NCBI GenBank assembly: GCA_050260055.1 | Contig: JBLNBO010000053.1 | Location: forward strand, 1 to 64,000 | Origin: JBLMYQ01 sp050260055 | Lineage (GTDB): Bacteria; Bacillota; Clostridia; Acetivibrionales; UBA4821 | Reading direction: 5' to 3' | Length of the DNA: 64,000 bases | Shown: positions 1 through 8,995 of the stretch, piece by piece | How positions within the stretch are numbered: position 1 is the first letter of the stretch | Layout: every line of letters begins with the position of its first letter | Made by a program: the position numbers and the translations under genes | Notes under the pieces: generated by a model | Told to the model about the DNA's origin: nothing | The model's database searches: none | Seen by the model: only the letters and a program-made list of their open reading frames with translations

Positions 1-825
1 CTTGGAGCAGCTAATGATTTTATAAAGACAGGGCAAGTTGATTTTATCAGAATTTCAACAAGACCGGATTGTATTGATCAGGATATTCTCAATCTTTTAA
101 AAGAATACCGTGTTAAAATTATTGAGCTTGGAGTCCAGTCTATGGATGAACAAGTTCTAAAAATGTCAAATAGAGGCCACGGCAGGGAAGATGTAATTAA
201 GGCTTCAAAACTAATAAAGGATAATGGTTTTATATTAGGTCTTCAAATGATGATTGGCCTTCCTGGAGACACTATACAAAAAGATATACAAACTGCGAAA
301 GATATGATACAATTAAAACCAGATATTGTGAGGATATATCCGACTCTTGTAATTAAAGGTACTTTTCTTGAAGAAATGTATATAAACAATATGTATACAC
401 CTCTTAATCTCGAAGAGGCTATTAATATATCAAAACAATTGTTGATATTATTTGAAAAGAATGGTATATTAGTCATTAGATTAGGACTTCAAACTACTGA
501 AAATATCAATTCCAATAATGATGTTATCGCAGGGCCGTTCCATGCGGCTCTCAAGGAGCTTGTCTATACAGAACTCAGATATGATTTAATTTCATATATC
601 TTAAATAGTTTAAACATTCAAAAAGGACAGAATGTTTTTTTAAGGGTCAATTCAAGAGAAGTAAGCATTACATCTGGCCATAATAAAATAAATATAAAGA
701 AGTTAAAAGATAATTATGGAATTGAGAAAATGAAAATTTCGGGGCATAATAATGTAGAAACTGGACAAGTTATATTAAGAATAGCAAATATTACAGTTTG
801 TATGAATCAAAGGTTCATACATTAA
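1..825 (+). CDS. Radical SAM protein, Elp3-like family (5' truncated by window)
   Basis: The reading frame is open from base 1, so the N-terminus with the expected CxxxCxxC iron-sulfur motif lies outside the window. The visible 274 residues carry the later half of a radical SAM barrel: a segment reading IRISTRPDCI, then ELGVQSMDEQVL, then MMIGLPGDT. These are the typical signatures of the oxygen-independent coproporphyrinogen III oxidase/Elp3-like superfamily. About 100 C-terminal residues form an accessory domain. In Clostridia a gene of this type commonly sits just upstream of smc, as it does here. Substrate is unknown; a tRNA or protein modification role would be guesswork. The first internal ATG (142) is not the start, because homology extends upstream of it. 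Confidence 0.8.
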   Translation, partial: LGAANDFIKTGQVDFIRISTRPDCIDQDILNLLKEYRVKIIELGVQSMDEQVLKMSNRGHGREDVIKASKLIKDNGFILGLQMMIGLPGDTIQKDIQTAKDMIQLKPDIVRIYPTLVIKGTFLEEMYINNMYTPLNLEEAINISKQLLILFEKNGILVIRLGLQTTENINSNNDVIAGPFHAALKELVYTELRYDLISYILNSLNIQKGQNVFLRVNSREVSITSGHNKINIKKLKDNYGIEKMKISGHNNVETGQVILRIANITVCMNQRFIH

Positions 826-880
826 GGATAAGAATGTAGTTCATTCATAAAACTATTTATAATAAGGGAGGAACATAAAA

Positions 881-1141
881 ATGGAAGTATTAAAAGTTTC
901 AGCACAGTCCCAACCTAAATCCGTAGCAGGAGCTTTAGCAGCAGTTTTAAGAGATAATACTACTGCAGAGATTCAAGCTGTAGGCGCTGGAGCTGTAAAT
1001 CAGGCAGTTAAAGCAATAGCAATCACAAGAGGTTTTGTAGCGCCAAATGGAATAGATCTTGTTGTAGTACCAGCATTTTCAGAAGTTAATATTGACGGTG
1101 AAGATAGAACCGCGATAAAATTTATTGTAGAGCCTAGATAG
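881..1141 (+). CDS. spoVS: Stage V sporulation protein S
   Basis: An 86-residue protein beginning MEVLKVSAQSQPKSVAGALA, which is the characteristic start of SpoVS. This small Alba-like protein is among the most conserved sporulation proteins. In Bacillus subtilis its loss blocks sporulation around stage V (coat and cortex assembly), and it is thought to act as a nucleic-acid-binding regulator. Length matches the family exactly. A good GGGAGG site precedes the ATG by about 8 bases. The gene lies 55 bases after the radical SAM gene and is followed at once by a terminator, so it may be transcribed alone or with its upstream neighbour. Supports a spore-forming host. Confidence 0.95.
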   Translation: MEVLKVSAQSQPKSVAGALAAVLRDNTTAEIQAVGAGAVNQAVKAIAITRGFVAPNGIDLVVVPAFSEVNIDGEDRTAIKFIVEPR

Positions 1142-1142
1142 A

Positions 1143-1177
1143 AAAAATACCTGTTTCATTGAGACAGGTATTTTATT
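1143..1177 (+). terminator. Intrinsic terminator after spoVS
   Basis: Inverted repeat ATACCTGTTTC / GAGACAGGTAT with a 3-base loop, followed by TTTTATTATTT, begins one base after the spoVS stop codon. Confidence 0.85.
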
Positions 1178-1247
1178 ATTTGAAAAAGTCTATTATAATA
1201 AATAATAGATGATTTATATATTATTTTGTTAAGAGGGGTCATGCTTT

Positions 1248-2954
1248 TTGGAAGTTAAATATTATACACAACCTTTTGATAATACGGGAAATTCGTTTTA
1301 TCTTGGCATAAGGTTAAACGAAATTCTAAAATCCCAAAAGCCGTTTTACAATAAAATATGGATTGTTGCCTCATTTGCAAAGCTTTCCGGTATATCAAAG
1401 ATAAAAACAGCTATGAAAAAATCAATTAAAAATAATGCTGTTATTAATGTTGTTCTTGGGACTGGTAAGAATCTTACTACTGTTGAAGCTTTAAGTGAGT
1501 TAAATCAGCTTGGATGTAATGTAAAGATTATTAGAAATACAAATGGCAATAGCTTTGATGCGAAGATTTATTGCTTTGAGGCCGAGGGAGAAAAGGCAGA
1601 GGTATTTATCAGTTCAGGCAATATAACCGAAGGTGGTCTTTATAAGAACCATGAACTTATAGTCAATGTTACTTACGATCTTGCCGGTGAAGATAGTCTT
1701 CTCTATTCACAATTTATGGAATCCCTTTCAATATATTTTGAACCAACAGGAGCAAGTGCTTGCCAATTTAGTCAGGATATAATTGATATGCTTGTTCAGG
1801 CAGGTGAAATTGCATTTGAATCTGATGGGAAAGTTAAATCGAAAAATTCTGCTGTTAAAACAAAGACAAAAATTGAGGATGATATCGAAAGTGACCAGCA
1901 TGAGCTGCTTTCAATAATTCTTCCTACAGGAGATTCAATAGAATTATCGCTTGATGATGAGAATGTTGATATTGAAAGTAAGTTTGAGTCTATAGTTAAT
2001 ACTGAAAAGAAACCGGCTAAAAAAGCTTCATCGAAAAATCAAAAGAAAAAGAAACAGGAAGATGAAAATGAAGATAGTCAACAAAGCCTGGATGATATTG
2101 ATATTGAGATAGAAGAATCTGATAGAATTGAACAATTCGAGCATAATAATAATTCTCATCAGATTAATGAAGAATTCTCAGAAGAATCTTATTCTGAAAA
2201 AAATAATATGACAAATAAAAAGCAAGAAACGGATGTACATATTGAGAATTATAATGTTATAGATATCGAACAAATGCTTTACTATCAGCAGCAGGATAAT
2301 GATGTAGATAATATTGAAAACAAACATCATACTGCGATTAGTGCTGATGATATTGAATTTATAAAATCAAAAGAAACAAAAAGAAGTACGAGAAAGACAA
2401 AAGAAAAGCAGGTAGAAAAGGAACCTGAGCCAATAAAAGAAACAGTCAGAAAGAAATTCATTATATCTTCAATTACAAACAAAAACGGGATTGGAATTAT
2501 AAATTCATTCTTCATTCACATTAATAAGCTTAAGGGAAGAGGAATGACAGGAGAAGTTAGAATGCCTGTTGCAGCAAGAGAATTTTCACCAGAATTCTGG
2601 GGCTGGCCAAGCAGTTACTCAATCAAACTTGCAGAAGGAAAAAATAAGAAAAAATGCAAGATGTGGCAGGTTAAATGCAGGGTATTAGACGCTCAGAATC
2701 CTTCAAATATTTTAATAGATACCATCGATTTATTTCAGGAAGAAGGAAAATCGAGTTTTAACTTCCTTTCGGCTATGCTTGCAACATTAGAACCTGATGA
2801 AAATGATATAATCAGGATATTAAGATGTGCAGAGAATGATGAATGTGTTTTTCAGTGCGAGTTGATTAGGTCGGGCTCGAAGGAATATGAAATATGGGAT
2901 CAGTTTTGTTCACATGTAATTAAGGGAACAGGACGAAGATATGGGTTTGCTTAA
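1248..2954 (+). CDS. Phospholipase-D-like domain protein with long charged linker; possible nuclease or DNA-binding relative
   Basis: 568 residues with start TTG, chosen because AGAGGGG sits 9 bases upstream; an ATG at 1241 is out of frame and stops after five codons. Residues ~1-175 look like a PLD-superfamily fold: FDAKIYCF followed by FISSGNITEGG and KNHE resembles the HxK...GSxN core, but the catalytic His is Asp (DAK). Residues ~190-405 are a low-complexity Lys/Glu/Asp/Asn-rich linker. Residues ~405-568 form a second compact domain (around REFSPEFWGWP). PLD nucleases of the NgoFVII restriction type have a C-terminal DNA-binding domain in a similar place; I noticed this resemblance but cannot verify it. 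No methylase or other restriction partner is nearby. Function unknown; it lies 37 bases upstream of smc. Confidence 0.6.
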   Translation: MEVKYYTQPFDNTGNSFYLGIRLNEILKSQKPFYNKIWIVASFAKLSGISKIKTAMKKSIKNNAVINVVLGTGKNLTTVEALSELNQLGCNVKIIRNTNGNSFDAKIYCFEAEGEKAEVFISSGNITEGGLYKNHELIVNVTYDLAGEDSLLYSQFMESLSIYFEPTGASACQFSQDIIDMLVQAGEIAFESDGKVKSKNSAVKTKTKIEDDIESDQHELLSIILPTGDSIELSLDDENVDIESKFESIVNTEKKPAKKASSKNQKKKKQEDENEDSQQSLDDIDIEIEESDRIEQFEHNNNSHQINEEFSEESYSEKNNMTNKKQETDVHIENYNVIDIEQMLYYQQQDNDVDNIENKHHTAISADDIEFIKSKETKRSTRKTKEKQVEKEPEPIKETVRKKFIISSITNKNGIGIINSFFIHINKLKGRGMTGEVRMPVAAREFSPEFWGWPSSYSIKLAEGKNKKKCKMWQVKCRVLDAQNPSNILIDTIDLFQEEGKSSFNFLSAMLATLEPDENDIIRILRCAENDECVFQCELIRSGSKEYEIWDQFCSHVIKGTGRRYGFA

Positions 2955-2991
2955 AATTATTGCATAATATGTTTTGTGAGGTGTGTTTGGA

Positions 2992-5900
2992 TTGCTTCTA
3001 AAGAAAATTGAGATACAGGGATTTAAGTCCTTTCCAGATAAGATTGTATTAGAACTTAAAAACGGAATAACTGCAGTTGTCGGTCCCAACGGAAGCGGAA
3101 AAAGTAATATTTCAGATGCTGTACGTTGGGTTCTTGGCGAACAAAGCATGAAAAACCTAAGAGGAAATAAAATGGAGGATGTCATATTCTCCGGTACAGA
3201 AAAGAGGAAATCACTCGGTTTTGCCGAAGTGTCTATAACCCTTGAAAATACTAACGGTCAGCTTCCTGTTGATTATTCGGAAGTTACTGTTACAAGAAGG
3301 GTTTATAGATCCGGTGAAAGCGAATTTTTTATTAATAAGGCAGCATGCAGATTAAAGGATATCAATGAACTATTCATGGGAACAGGCCTAGGACGCGACG
3401 GATATTCTGTTATTGGACAAGGTAAAATTGATGAGATATTAAGTTCACGCTCTGAGGATAGAAGACAAATATTCGAAGAAGCTGCCGGAATAATGAAATA
3501 TAAGTCCAGAAAGATTGAAGCAGAAAGAAAAATTGAACAAACAAGACAAAACCTTTTAAGAGTCAATGATATTATTGGAGAACTTGAATCACAGCTAGAA
3601 CCTCTTAAAGAGCAATCTGAAATTGCAAAGAAGTTCTTAAGTCTTAAAGAAAGGCTTAAAATCTTAGAGGTTAATGTATTTATAATTAATAGAGAGAAAT
3701 TCAAGGAGAAATTTGACGAAATCCTTATCAATATTGAAAATCTCGAAGCACAGATTCAAAATGAGCAAAATTCATTTGATGAAAACCAGAATGAAAGAAA
3801 GAATATGCATGCAGAAGCTGAAAAAATTGAGCATGAGATTGAGACACTTCAACAGCAGGTTTTCGAAATGGAGAAATCTATAGAACAAAGCACTGCTGAT
3901 ATAAAGCTTGCGAATGAAAAGATTGATAATATTGATAAAAATGATGAAAGAATTAAAGATGAAACTGAGTTTTTAAAGCAAAAAATAGCTGCGCTTGAAG
4001 AGGAAAAAAACTCAAAACAAAAGAAGATTGAAAGATTGAATAATGATAAGGAGAGATTCTCAATTGAACTTTCAGAGAAGGAAGCTGAACTCTCTAAGGT
4101 CAATCAATCAATCATTGATGAGCAGGATAAAATTGAGGCAATGAAATCAGAGGTTATTGAAAGGATTAATTGTGTATCTGAAAAGAAATCCGAGCTCAAT
4201 AGCCTAAAGGTATTTCTTGAAGGCATTATAAGAAGAGAGACACAAATTGAGGAAGAAATGCATGAGCTTGTTCTTTCACTAGACCTTCAGGGTATGAAAA
4301 GAGAAGATTTAAATGATGAAATTGAAAAACTTCATAATGATATAAAACAAATTGAAGAAGCAATTACAGAAATAAATAATTCTAAAGCCAGCATAGAGGC
4401 GGAAATAATAGGGCTTGATAAAGAATTAGATACATTAAGAATGGAGATTAACAGTAAAAAATCTAGGCATAAGTTCCTTTCTGACCTTGAAAGAGAGAAT
4501 GAAGGATATTATAAAAGTGTTAAAGGAATTTTGGATGAATGCAGGACAAATGAATTATTTAGAAAAGGTATTCATGGCGCGCTTGCTCAATTGATTAATG
4601 TTCCAAAAGAATATGAGACCAGCATTGAAATTGCACTTGGTTCTGCTTTGCAAAACATTGTAACTGCTGACGAAGATGCGGCGAAAAAAGCAATTGAATA
4701 TTTAAAGAGAAATAATCTTGGACGTGCTACTTTTTTACCTTTAAATGTTGTAAAGGGAAGCAATTTGGATGAGGCAGAGTTGAAATTGAAGGAATTCAAT
4801 GGTTATAAGGGGATTGCTTCAAAGCTTGTGCAATACGCAAAAGAATACAAAGGCATAATTGATAACCTGCTTGGACATACGGTTGTTGTAGATACTATGG
4901 ATAATGGGATTGCAATGGCGAGGAAGTATAGATATTCCTTTAGAATTGTAACCATTGAAGGCGAAGTAATAAATTCATCAGGAGCTATGACTGGCGGAAG
5001 CATAAATGCTAAGTCTGCAGGTTTATTGAGCAGAGGAAGGGAAATTAAAGAAATATCTGATTTACTAGTAAATCTTGAAGAAAAATTAAAGGAAAAAACG
5101 AAAGTCTATGATGAACTAAAGGCATCGGCTTTAAAATATGTTGACGATATAAATCTTAAAAATGTTGAAATAAAAGAGAAACAAGTTGCCGCAGCTAGAG
5201 AAGAAGAAAAATTGGCTGCATTAGAAAATCTAGTAACAAGTATAAAAGAAAAAACTGCAATGCTAAAAACGGAAAAAGAACAGATAAAGATTCAGAAATC
5301 TGAGGCACAAGAATCGATAGATATTAAAAATACTGAAATAATAAATGCAGCTAAAAAAGCAGATGAGCTTCAAATTGAAGTTAAAGAAGTGCAAGAGCAG
5401 TTCAAACTTGTTTATGCTGAAAAGGATAGGGTATTCGAATATATATCTGATTTAAGGGTTTCGTTATCATCTATAGAAGAAAGCCTATCGGCAGTATTAG
5501 AAGATATCCAGAGAATAAGCAATGAAGTTGAAAACATTAATAAAGATATTAATAAAAAACATTCAGAAAAAGAGAAAAAGAATAATGAGAAGAGTACATT
5601 AGAAGAGACAATAGAAAATCTAAAACTGAAGGCTGCTGAGTTTGAGAATAAGAAAGTTGAGGTTGAGGACTGCCTTTCCAAGTCCAAAAAAACGAAGGAA
5701 GAAATGGCTTCTCGCTTAACAAACCTTGAGGATGCTGTCATTGAAAAGCTCAAGACTATCGAAAACTTGAAAGAAGAAAATTCGCGTCTTGAAATCAGAA
5801 AAACAAAAATAGAAATGGATATGGAAGCCCTTCAAAATAGAATGTGGGAAGAGTATGAGATAACAGTAAGCAATGCACTTGAATATAAGAAAGAAATTGG

Positions 5901-6561
5901 CGGGATAGGTTCTGCGCAAAAAGAGATTACAGGATTAAAAAATGAAATAAAAGATTTAGGAATTGTAAATGTTTCTGCTATTGAGGAATATACAAAAACT
6001 AAGGAAAGATATGAGTTTTTATCACGCCAAAGAGATGATTTGACTGATGCAGAGGAAAAGCTTAAAAAAGTAATATATGATATGACTTCAATAATGAAAA
6101 GGCAATTCCTAGAGCAATTTAATAAAATTTGTGAGAATTTTAACGAAGTATTTAAAGAATTATTTGGCGGAGGAAGGGCAGCATTAAAACTTGCAGACGA
6201 AGAAAACATCCTTGAAAGTGGCATAGATATTGAAGTACAGCCTCCAGGTAAAAAACTTCAAAATATGATGCTTTTATCCGGAGGAGAAAAAGCCCTGACT
6301 GCAATTGCGTTATTATTTGCAATATTAAGAATAAATCCGTCGCCATTCTGTATTTTGGATGAGATTGAAGCGGCGCTTGACGAAGCAAATGTTTATATAT
6401 TTGCTGATTATATCAAAAAGTTCGTATACAGCACTCAGTTTATTCTAATAACACATAGAAAAGGTACCATGGAATCTGCAGACACAATGTATGGAGTGAC
6501 AATGGAGGAAAGAGGAGTATCAAAACTGGTTTCATTAAAGATGAGTGATAAAGCAAGCTAA
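2992..6561 (+). CDS. smc: Chromosome segregation ATPase SMC
   Basis: Condensin ATPase that compacts and segregates the chromosome with ScpA/ScpB. A 1189-residue protein with all landmarks: Walker A GPNGSGKSN (residues ~31-39), two very long coiled coils (~170-500 and ~680-1010), a central hinge (~510-660, ending near SSGAMTGGS), a C-terminal signature LLSGGEKAL and Walker B CILDEIEAALDE. The TTG at 2992 is preferred over the upstream GTG at 2983. It gives MLLKKIEIQGFKSF, the usual SMC N-terminus, and GAGGTG lies 8 bases before it, whereas the GTG overlaps that site. The commonly linked ftsY is not downstream; a terminator follows immediately. Confidence 0.97.
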   Translation: MLLKKIEIQGFKSFPDKIVLELKNGITAVVGPNGSGKSNISDAVRWVLGEQSMKNLRGNKMEDVIFSGTEKRKSLGFAEVSITLENTNGQLPVDYSEVTVTRRVYRSGESEFFINKAACRLKDINELFMGTGLGRDGYSVIGQGKIDEILSSRSEDRRQIFEEAAGIMKYKSRKIEAERKIEQTRQNLLRVNDIIGELESQLEPLKEQSEIAKKFLSLKERLKILEVNVFIINREKFKEKFDEILINIENLEAQIQNEQNSFDENQNERKNMHAEAEKIEHEIETLQQQVFEMEKSIEQSTADIKLANEKIDNIDKNDERIKDETEFLKQKIAALEEEKNSKQKKIERLNNDKERFSIELSEKEAELSKVNQSIIDEQDKIEAMKSEVIERINCVSEKKSELNSLKVFLEGIIRRETQIEEEMHELVLSLDLQGMKREDLNDEIEKLHNDIKQIEEAITEINNSKASIEAEIIGLDKELDTLRMEINSKKSRHKFLSDLERENEGYYKSVKGILDECRTNELFRKGIHGALAQLINVPKEYETSIEIALGSALQNIVTADEDAAKKAIEYLKRNNLGRATFLPLNVVKGSNLDEAELKLKEFNGYKGIASKLVQYAKEYKGIIDNLLGHTVVVDTMDNGIAMARKYRYSFRIVTIEGEVINSSGAMTGGSINAKSAGLLSRGREIKEISDLLVNLEEKLKEKTKVYDELKASALKYVDDINLKNVEIKEKQVAAAREEEKLAALENLVTSIKEKTAMLKTEKEQIKIQKSEAQESIDIKNTEIINAAKKADELQIEVKEVQEQFKLVYAEKDRVFEYISDLRVSLSSIEESLSAVLEDIQRISNEVENINKDINKKHSEKEKKNNEKSTLEETIENLKLKAAEFENKKVEVEDCLSKSKKTKEEMASRLTNLEDAVIEKLKTIENLKEENSRLEIRKTKIEMDMEALQNRMWEEYEITVSNALEYKKEIGGIGSAQKEITGLKNEIKDLGIVNVSAIEEYTKTKERYEFLSRQRDDLTDAEEKLKKVIYDMTSIMKRQFLEQFNKICENFNEVFKELFGGGRAALKLADEENILESGIDIEVQPPGKKLQNMMLLSGGEKALTAIALLFAILRINPSPFCILDEIEAALDEANVYIFADYIKKFVYSTQFILITHRKGTMESADTMYGVTMEERGVSKLVSLKMSDKAS

Positions 6562-6596
6562 AAAATCCTGCATAACAAAGTGCAGGATTTTTTTTG
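6561..6596 (+). terminator. Intrinsic terminator after smc
   Basis: Perfect 10-bp stem AAATCCTGCA / TGCAGGATTT with an 8-base loop and a run of T residues. Confidence 0.9.
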
Positions 6597-6636
6597 TTTT
6601 TATAGAACTATTTTAAAAAGGCATTTGGAGAAGAAT

Positions 6637-7155
6637 ATGGTTTCCTTAAACTTACAGAATGATGTTTTGAGCTTTAGAAATATTGTAAAAGAAGACCTGC
6701 CGGAAGTTCTGGACTGGTATAATAGGCTTGACGAATTTATGTTTGCAACTGGGGTTGATCGACTGCTTACCATGAAAGAAATGAGTAATAAATTTTATGA
6801 GAGCGCAGTTAGCGGATATGATTTTTTTGTATGGATTGTTAACAAACAAGGCAGAAAAATTGGAATTTTAAAGGGGAGTATGAAGTATCGGGATAAGGAT
6901 TCTATCTGGATAAACTCTATTCTAATAGATTCGGATTTTCGAGGAAAAGGATACGGTAAAAAGGCTGTTGAAACACTTATGGAATATGCTAGAGAAAAGT
7001 TCGGACTTAATAAGACGTTAATTTCGGTTATTGAAGATAACACTGGAGCAATTTGTTTTTGGAATAAAATTGGTTTCCGGCAAATAAAAAAGCTTAAAAA
7101 TCATATTTCCTTAGGAGAGAAAACAAGAGATGTGATTATATTGCAAAAAAAATAG
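6637..7155 (+). CDS. GNAT-family N-acetyltransferase
   Basis: About 172 residues with the GNAT fold: SILIDSDFRGKGYGKKAVE is the acetyl-CoA pyrophosphate loop (R/Q-x-x-G-x-G/A), followed by LISVIEDNTGAICFWNKIGF, the conserved C-terminal strand and helix of RimJ/RimL-like acetyltransferases. The ATG at 6637 is chosen because GGAG is 6 bases upstream. The longer open frame from 6580 would begin inside the smc terminator hairpin. Substrate unknown; RimL-like enzymes acetylate protein N-termini, amino sugars or polyamines. It appears to be a single-gene unit between two terminators. Confidence 0.85.
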   Translation: MVSLNLQNDVLSFRNIVKEDLPEVLDWYNRLDEFMFATGVDRLLTMKEMSNKFYESAVSGYDFFVWIVNKQGRKIGILKGSMKYRDKDSIWINSILIDSDFRGKGYGKKAVETLMEYAREKFGLNKTLISVIEDNTGAICFWNKIGFRQIKKLKNHISLGEKTRDVIILQKK

Positions 7156-7200
7156 CTCTTTGGATAATCAACTTAAAAATCCAAAGGGCTATTTTTTTAT
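7151..7200. terminator. Bidirectional terminator between the GNAT and HD-GYP genes
   Basis: 15-bp inverted repeat AATAGCTCTTTGGAT / ATCCAAAGGGCTATT with T-runs on both strands, serving convergent genes. Its left arm overlaps the end of the acetyltransferase gene. Confidence 0.85.
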
Positions 7201-8282
7201 TATAAAAGCTTCTTTATAAAAACATTTGCATAGGGTTTTGATGCCAGGTCAATCTGCTTGGGGAAGGCATATTTTTGTTTGAATTTATCAAAGAATACTG
7301 TAACTAAAGGTCTTAGCGGTGCAGAGTCATGATTCTTAGATACAATGCCTGTATCATCATTACTTAGCACAACCCACTCGTTTATTCTATAAGCACAAAT
7401 TTCCTCTAGAAGAAACTTTGTGTCTTCCAAGTCAAAATACATTCCGCCTGAGCCGGAAACATATTCAATAGCTTCTGTAAAACCTTTTCTGTTAGTAATG
7501 AAATTATCTCCCATAATACAAGTGAAAGCATCAGCAAGGCAAATTATCTGTGCAAGCTTGTGAGTATTATCCTTGGTTAGTTTATTTGGATAGCCGCCTC
7601 CATCAAGTCTTTCATGATGTTGATAACATATTTTAGGAATTTCCAAACCGATTCCATTTACTGATTGAAGATATTCAAAGCTGAAAAGAGGGTGCTGCTC
7701 AAATGTTTTCCTTTCTTCTTGATTTAGGTTTTCTTCTTTATCAAGAATTTCTTCTGGAAGGAATTTTTTTCCGATATCATGCAAAGCAGCGGATTGGGCT
7801 AAAGTTATCAGTCTATCTGTTGGAAATCCCTTCTTAAAGCCTATTAGAAGCGACAATATAAAAACATTCATACTGTGAAGCAAAACACTATGTCCCATAG
7901 TCTTTAACTCAACTAATAATGACATGAAAGCATCATCTTTTGTAAGGTCTCTCAATAACTCAAGTATTCTATTTGAGTATGCTTCATTTTTTATAAAACT
8001 AATTAATGATTTGCTTGCAGAGTTTAAAATCTGTTCTCTGAAAATTTGATTAAGATTAATATTGTTTATAGGAATATTACTTTCCTGATGGGTAACAAAA
8101 ATAGGTATACTTGTAATGCCAAATTGAATAAGTTTAGAAATAAGCTTTTCATTTAGCTCCATGTTAGCTGTAACAAGTAGAAAGCCCTTTTTATCTTTAA
8201 TATCTTGTGATACCACCATGCCAGGCGTAACATTTTTGATATCAAAGACTTCAATCTTTTTCTGAGGTGCAGACTGAGCCAT
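7200..8282 (-). CDS. HD-GYP domain protein (predicted cyclic-di-GMP phosphodiesterase)
   Basis: 360 residues. The C-terminal half carries a complete HD-GYP signature: LHDIGK, then HHERLDGGGYP, then LADAFTCIMG. The N-terminal ~110 residues hold no recognised sensor; the segment near residues 15-60 (VTPGMVVSQDIKDKKG) resembles the small N-terminal module common to clostridial HD-GYP proteins. There is no signal peptide or membrane helix, so it is cytoplasmic. HD-GYP enzymes hydrolyse c-di-GMP to pGpG or GMP. GGGAGG lies 7 bases before the ATG. It is the last gene of a minus-strand cluster with the HhH glycosylase 31 bases upstream, which suggests co-transcription. Confidence 0.85.
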   Translation of the reverse strand: MAQSAPQKKIEVFDIKNVTPGMVVSQDIKDKKGFLLVTANMELNEKLISKLIQFGITSIPIFVTHQESNIPINNINLNQIFREQILNSASKSLISFIKNEAYSNRILELLRDLTKDDAFMSLLVELKTMGHSVLLHSMNVFILSLLIGFKKGFPTDRLITLAQSAALHDIGKKFLPEEILDKEENLNQEERKTFEQHPLFSFEYLQSVNGIGLEIPKICYQHHERLDGGGYPNKLTKDNTHKLAQIICLADAFTCIMGDNFITNRKGFTEAIEYVSGSGGMYFDLEDTKFLLEEICAYRINEWVVLSNDDTGIVSKNHDSAPLRPLVTVFFDKFKQKYAFPKQIDLASKPYANVFIKKLL

Positions 8283-8313
8283 AAAATTGCCTCCCTTGAT
8301 ATTAAATATATAT

Positions 8314-8982
8314 TTAATATGTTTTTTTGCATTTGTTTTCTAGAACGCAGCTGCTGCAAAGAGGTTTTGTATTTTTACAGCAGTTTTGCCCTAAGCAAAC
8401 AATTAGTGCGTGAAATTCGTTATATAGATATAAATCGTGCGAGAAATTTTCTGTAAAAAAATCTTGGACTTCATCATAAGTCGAATCTTTATTGAAGTAA
8501 CCCAAACGCGAAAAAATCCGTTTGGTATATGCATCAACCACAAAAATTGGTTTATTTGCTGCATAGAGTATAATTGAGTCGGCTGTTTCTTTTCCAATTC
8601 CCCTTAATGAAAGAAGATATTTGCGAAGCTTAGGGGTATCCATTGTAAAGAGATTATCAAGACTGCCATCAAAACCTTCATTCAACCTAATACAAAAATT
8701 TTTTAGGTTTATAGCTTTTTGCATGTAATATCTTGTGCTTTTTAACAACTGTCCTAATTCCTCAACAGGAATCGATATGATTGCTTGGGTATCTATAAGA
8801 TTACATTTTTTAAGATTGATAATTGCTTCCTCAACATTTTTCCATGTAACATTCTGAGTTAGAATGCAGCCAATTACTATTTCAAGAGGAGAGTCACCAG
8901 GCCACCAGAACCTTTTTCCAAAACGTTCAAGCATCATGCTGAAGATATCCATAAGCTCCGTGCTGGTAATTTCTTTATCCAT
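8314..8982 (-). CDS. Endonuclease III-related HhH-GPD DNA glycosylase
   Basis: Base-excision-repair enzyme of the HhH-GPD superfamily. Visible are the helix-hairpin-helix LRGIGKETADS, the catalytic Asp in VVDAYTKR and a C-terminal Fe4S4 loop with spacing C-x6-C-x2-C-x5-C. Compared with true endonuclease III the Lys of GVGRKTA is replaced (GKET), so beta-lyase activity is not expected and a monofunctional glycosylase of the COG2231 type is likely. ATG 8982 is preferred because GGAG lies 6 bases upstream; the ATG at 8994 has no visible site. The gene begins 13 bases after the upstream glycosidase gene ends. A canonical nth is also present at 18105. Confidence 0.85.
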   Translation of the reverse strand: MDKEITSTELMDIFSMMLERFGKRFWWPGDSPLEIVIGCILTQNVTWKNVEEAIINLKKCNLIDTQAIISIPVEELGQLLKSTRYYMQKAINLKNFCIRLNEGFDGSLDNLFTMDTPKLRKYLLSLRGIGKETADSIILYAANKPIFVVDAYTKRIFSRLGYFNKDSTYDEVQDFFTENFSHDLYLYNEFHALIVCLGQNCCKNTKPLCSSCVLENKCKKTY

Positions 8983-8995
8983 ATCTTTCTCCATA

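Noticed and set aside
1241..1258. ATG 7 bases before the TTG start of the PLD-like gene
   Set aside because: Out of frame and stops after five codons; the TTG fits the ribosome site and frame.
3303..3731. 142-residue antisense frame within smc
   Set aside because: Product is Ser/Leu/Phe rich as expected from the reverse complement of Glu/Lys-rich coiled coil; no ribosome site.
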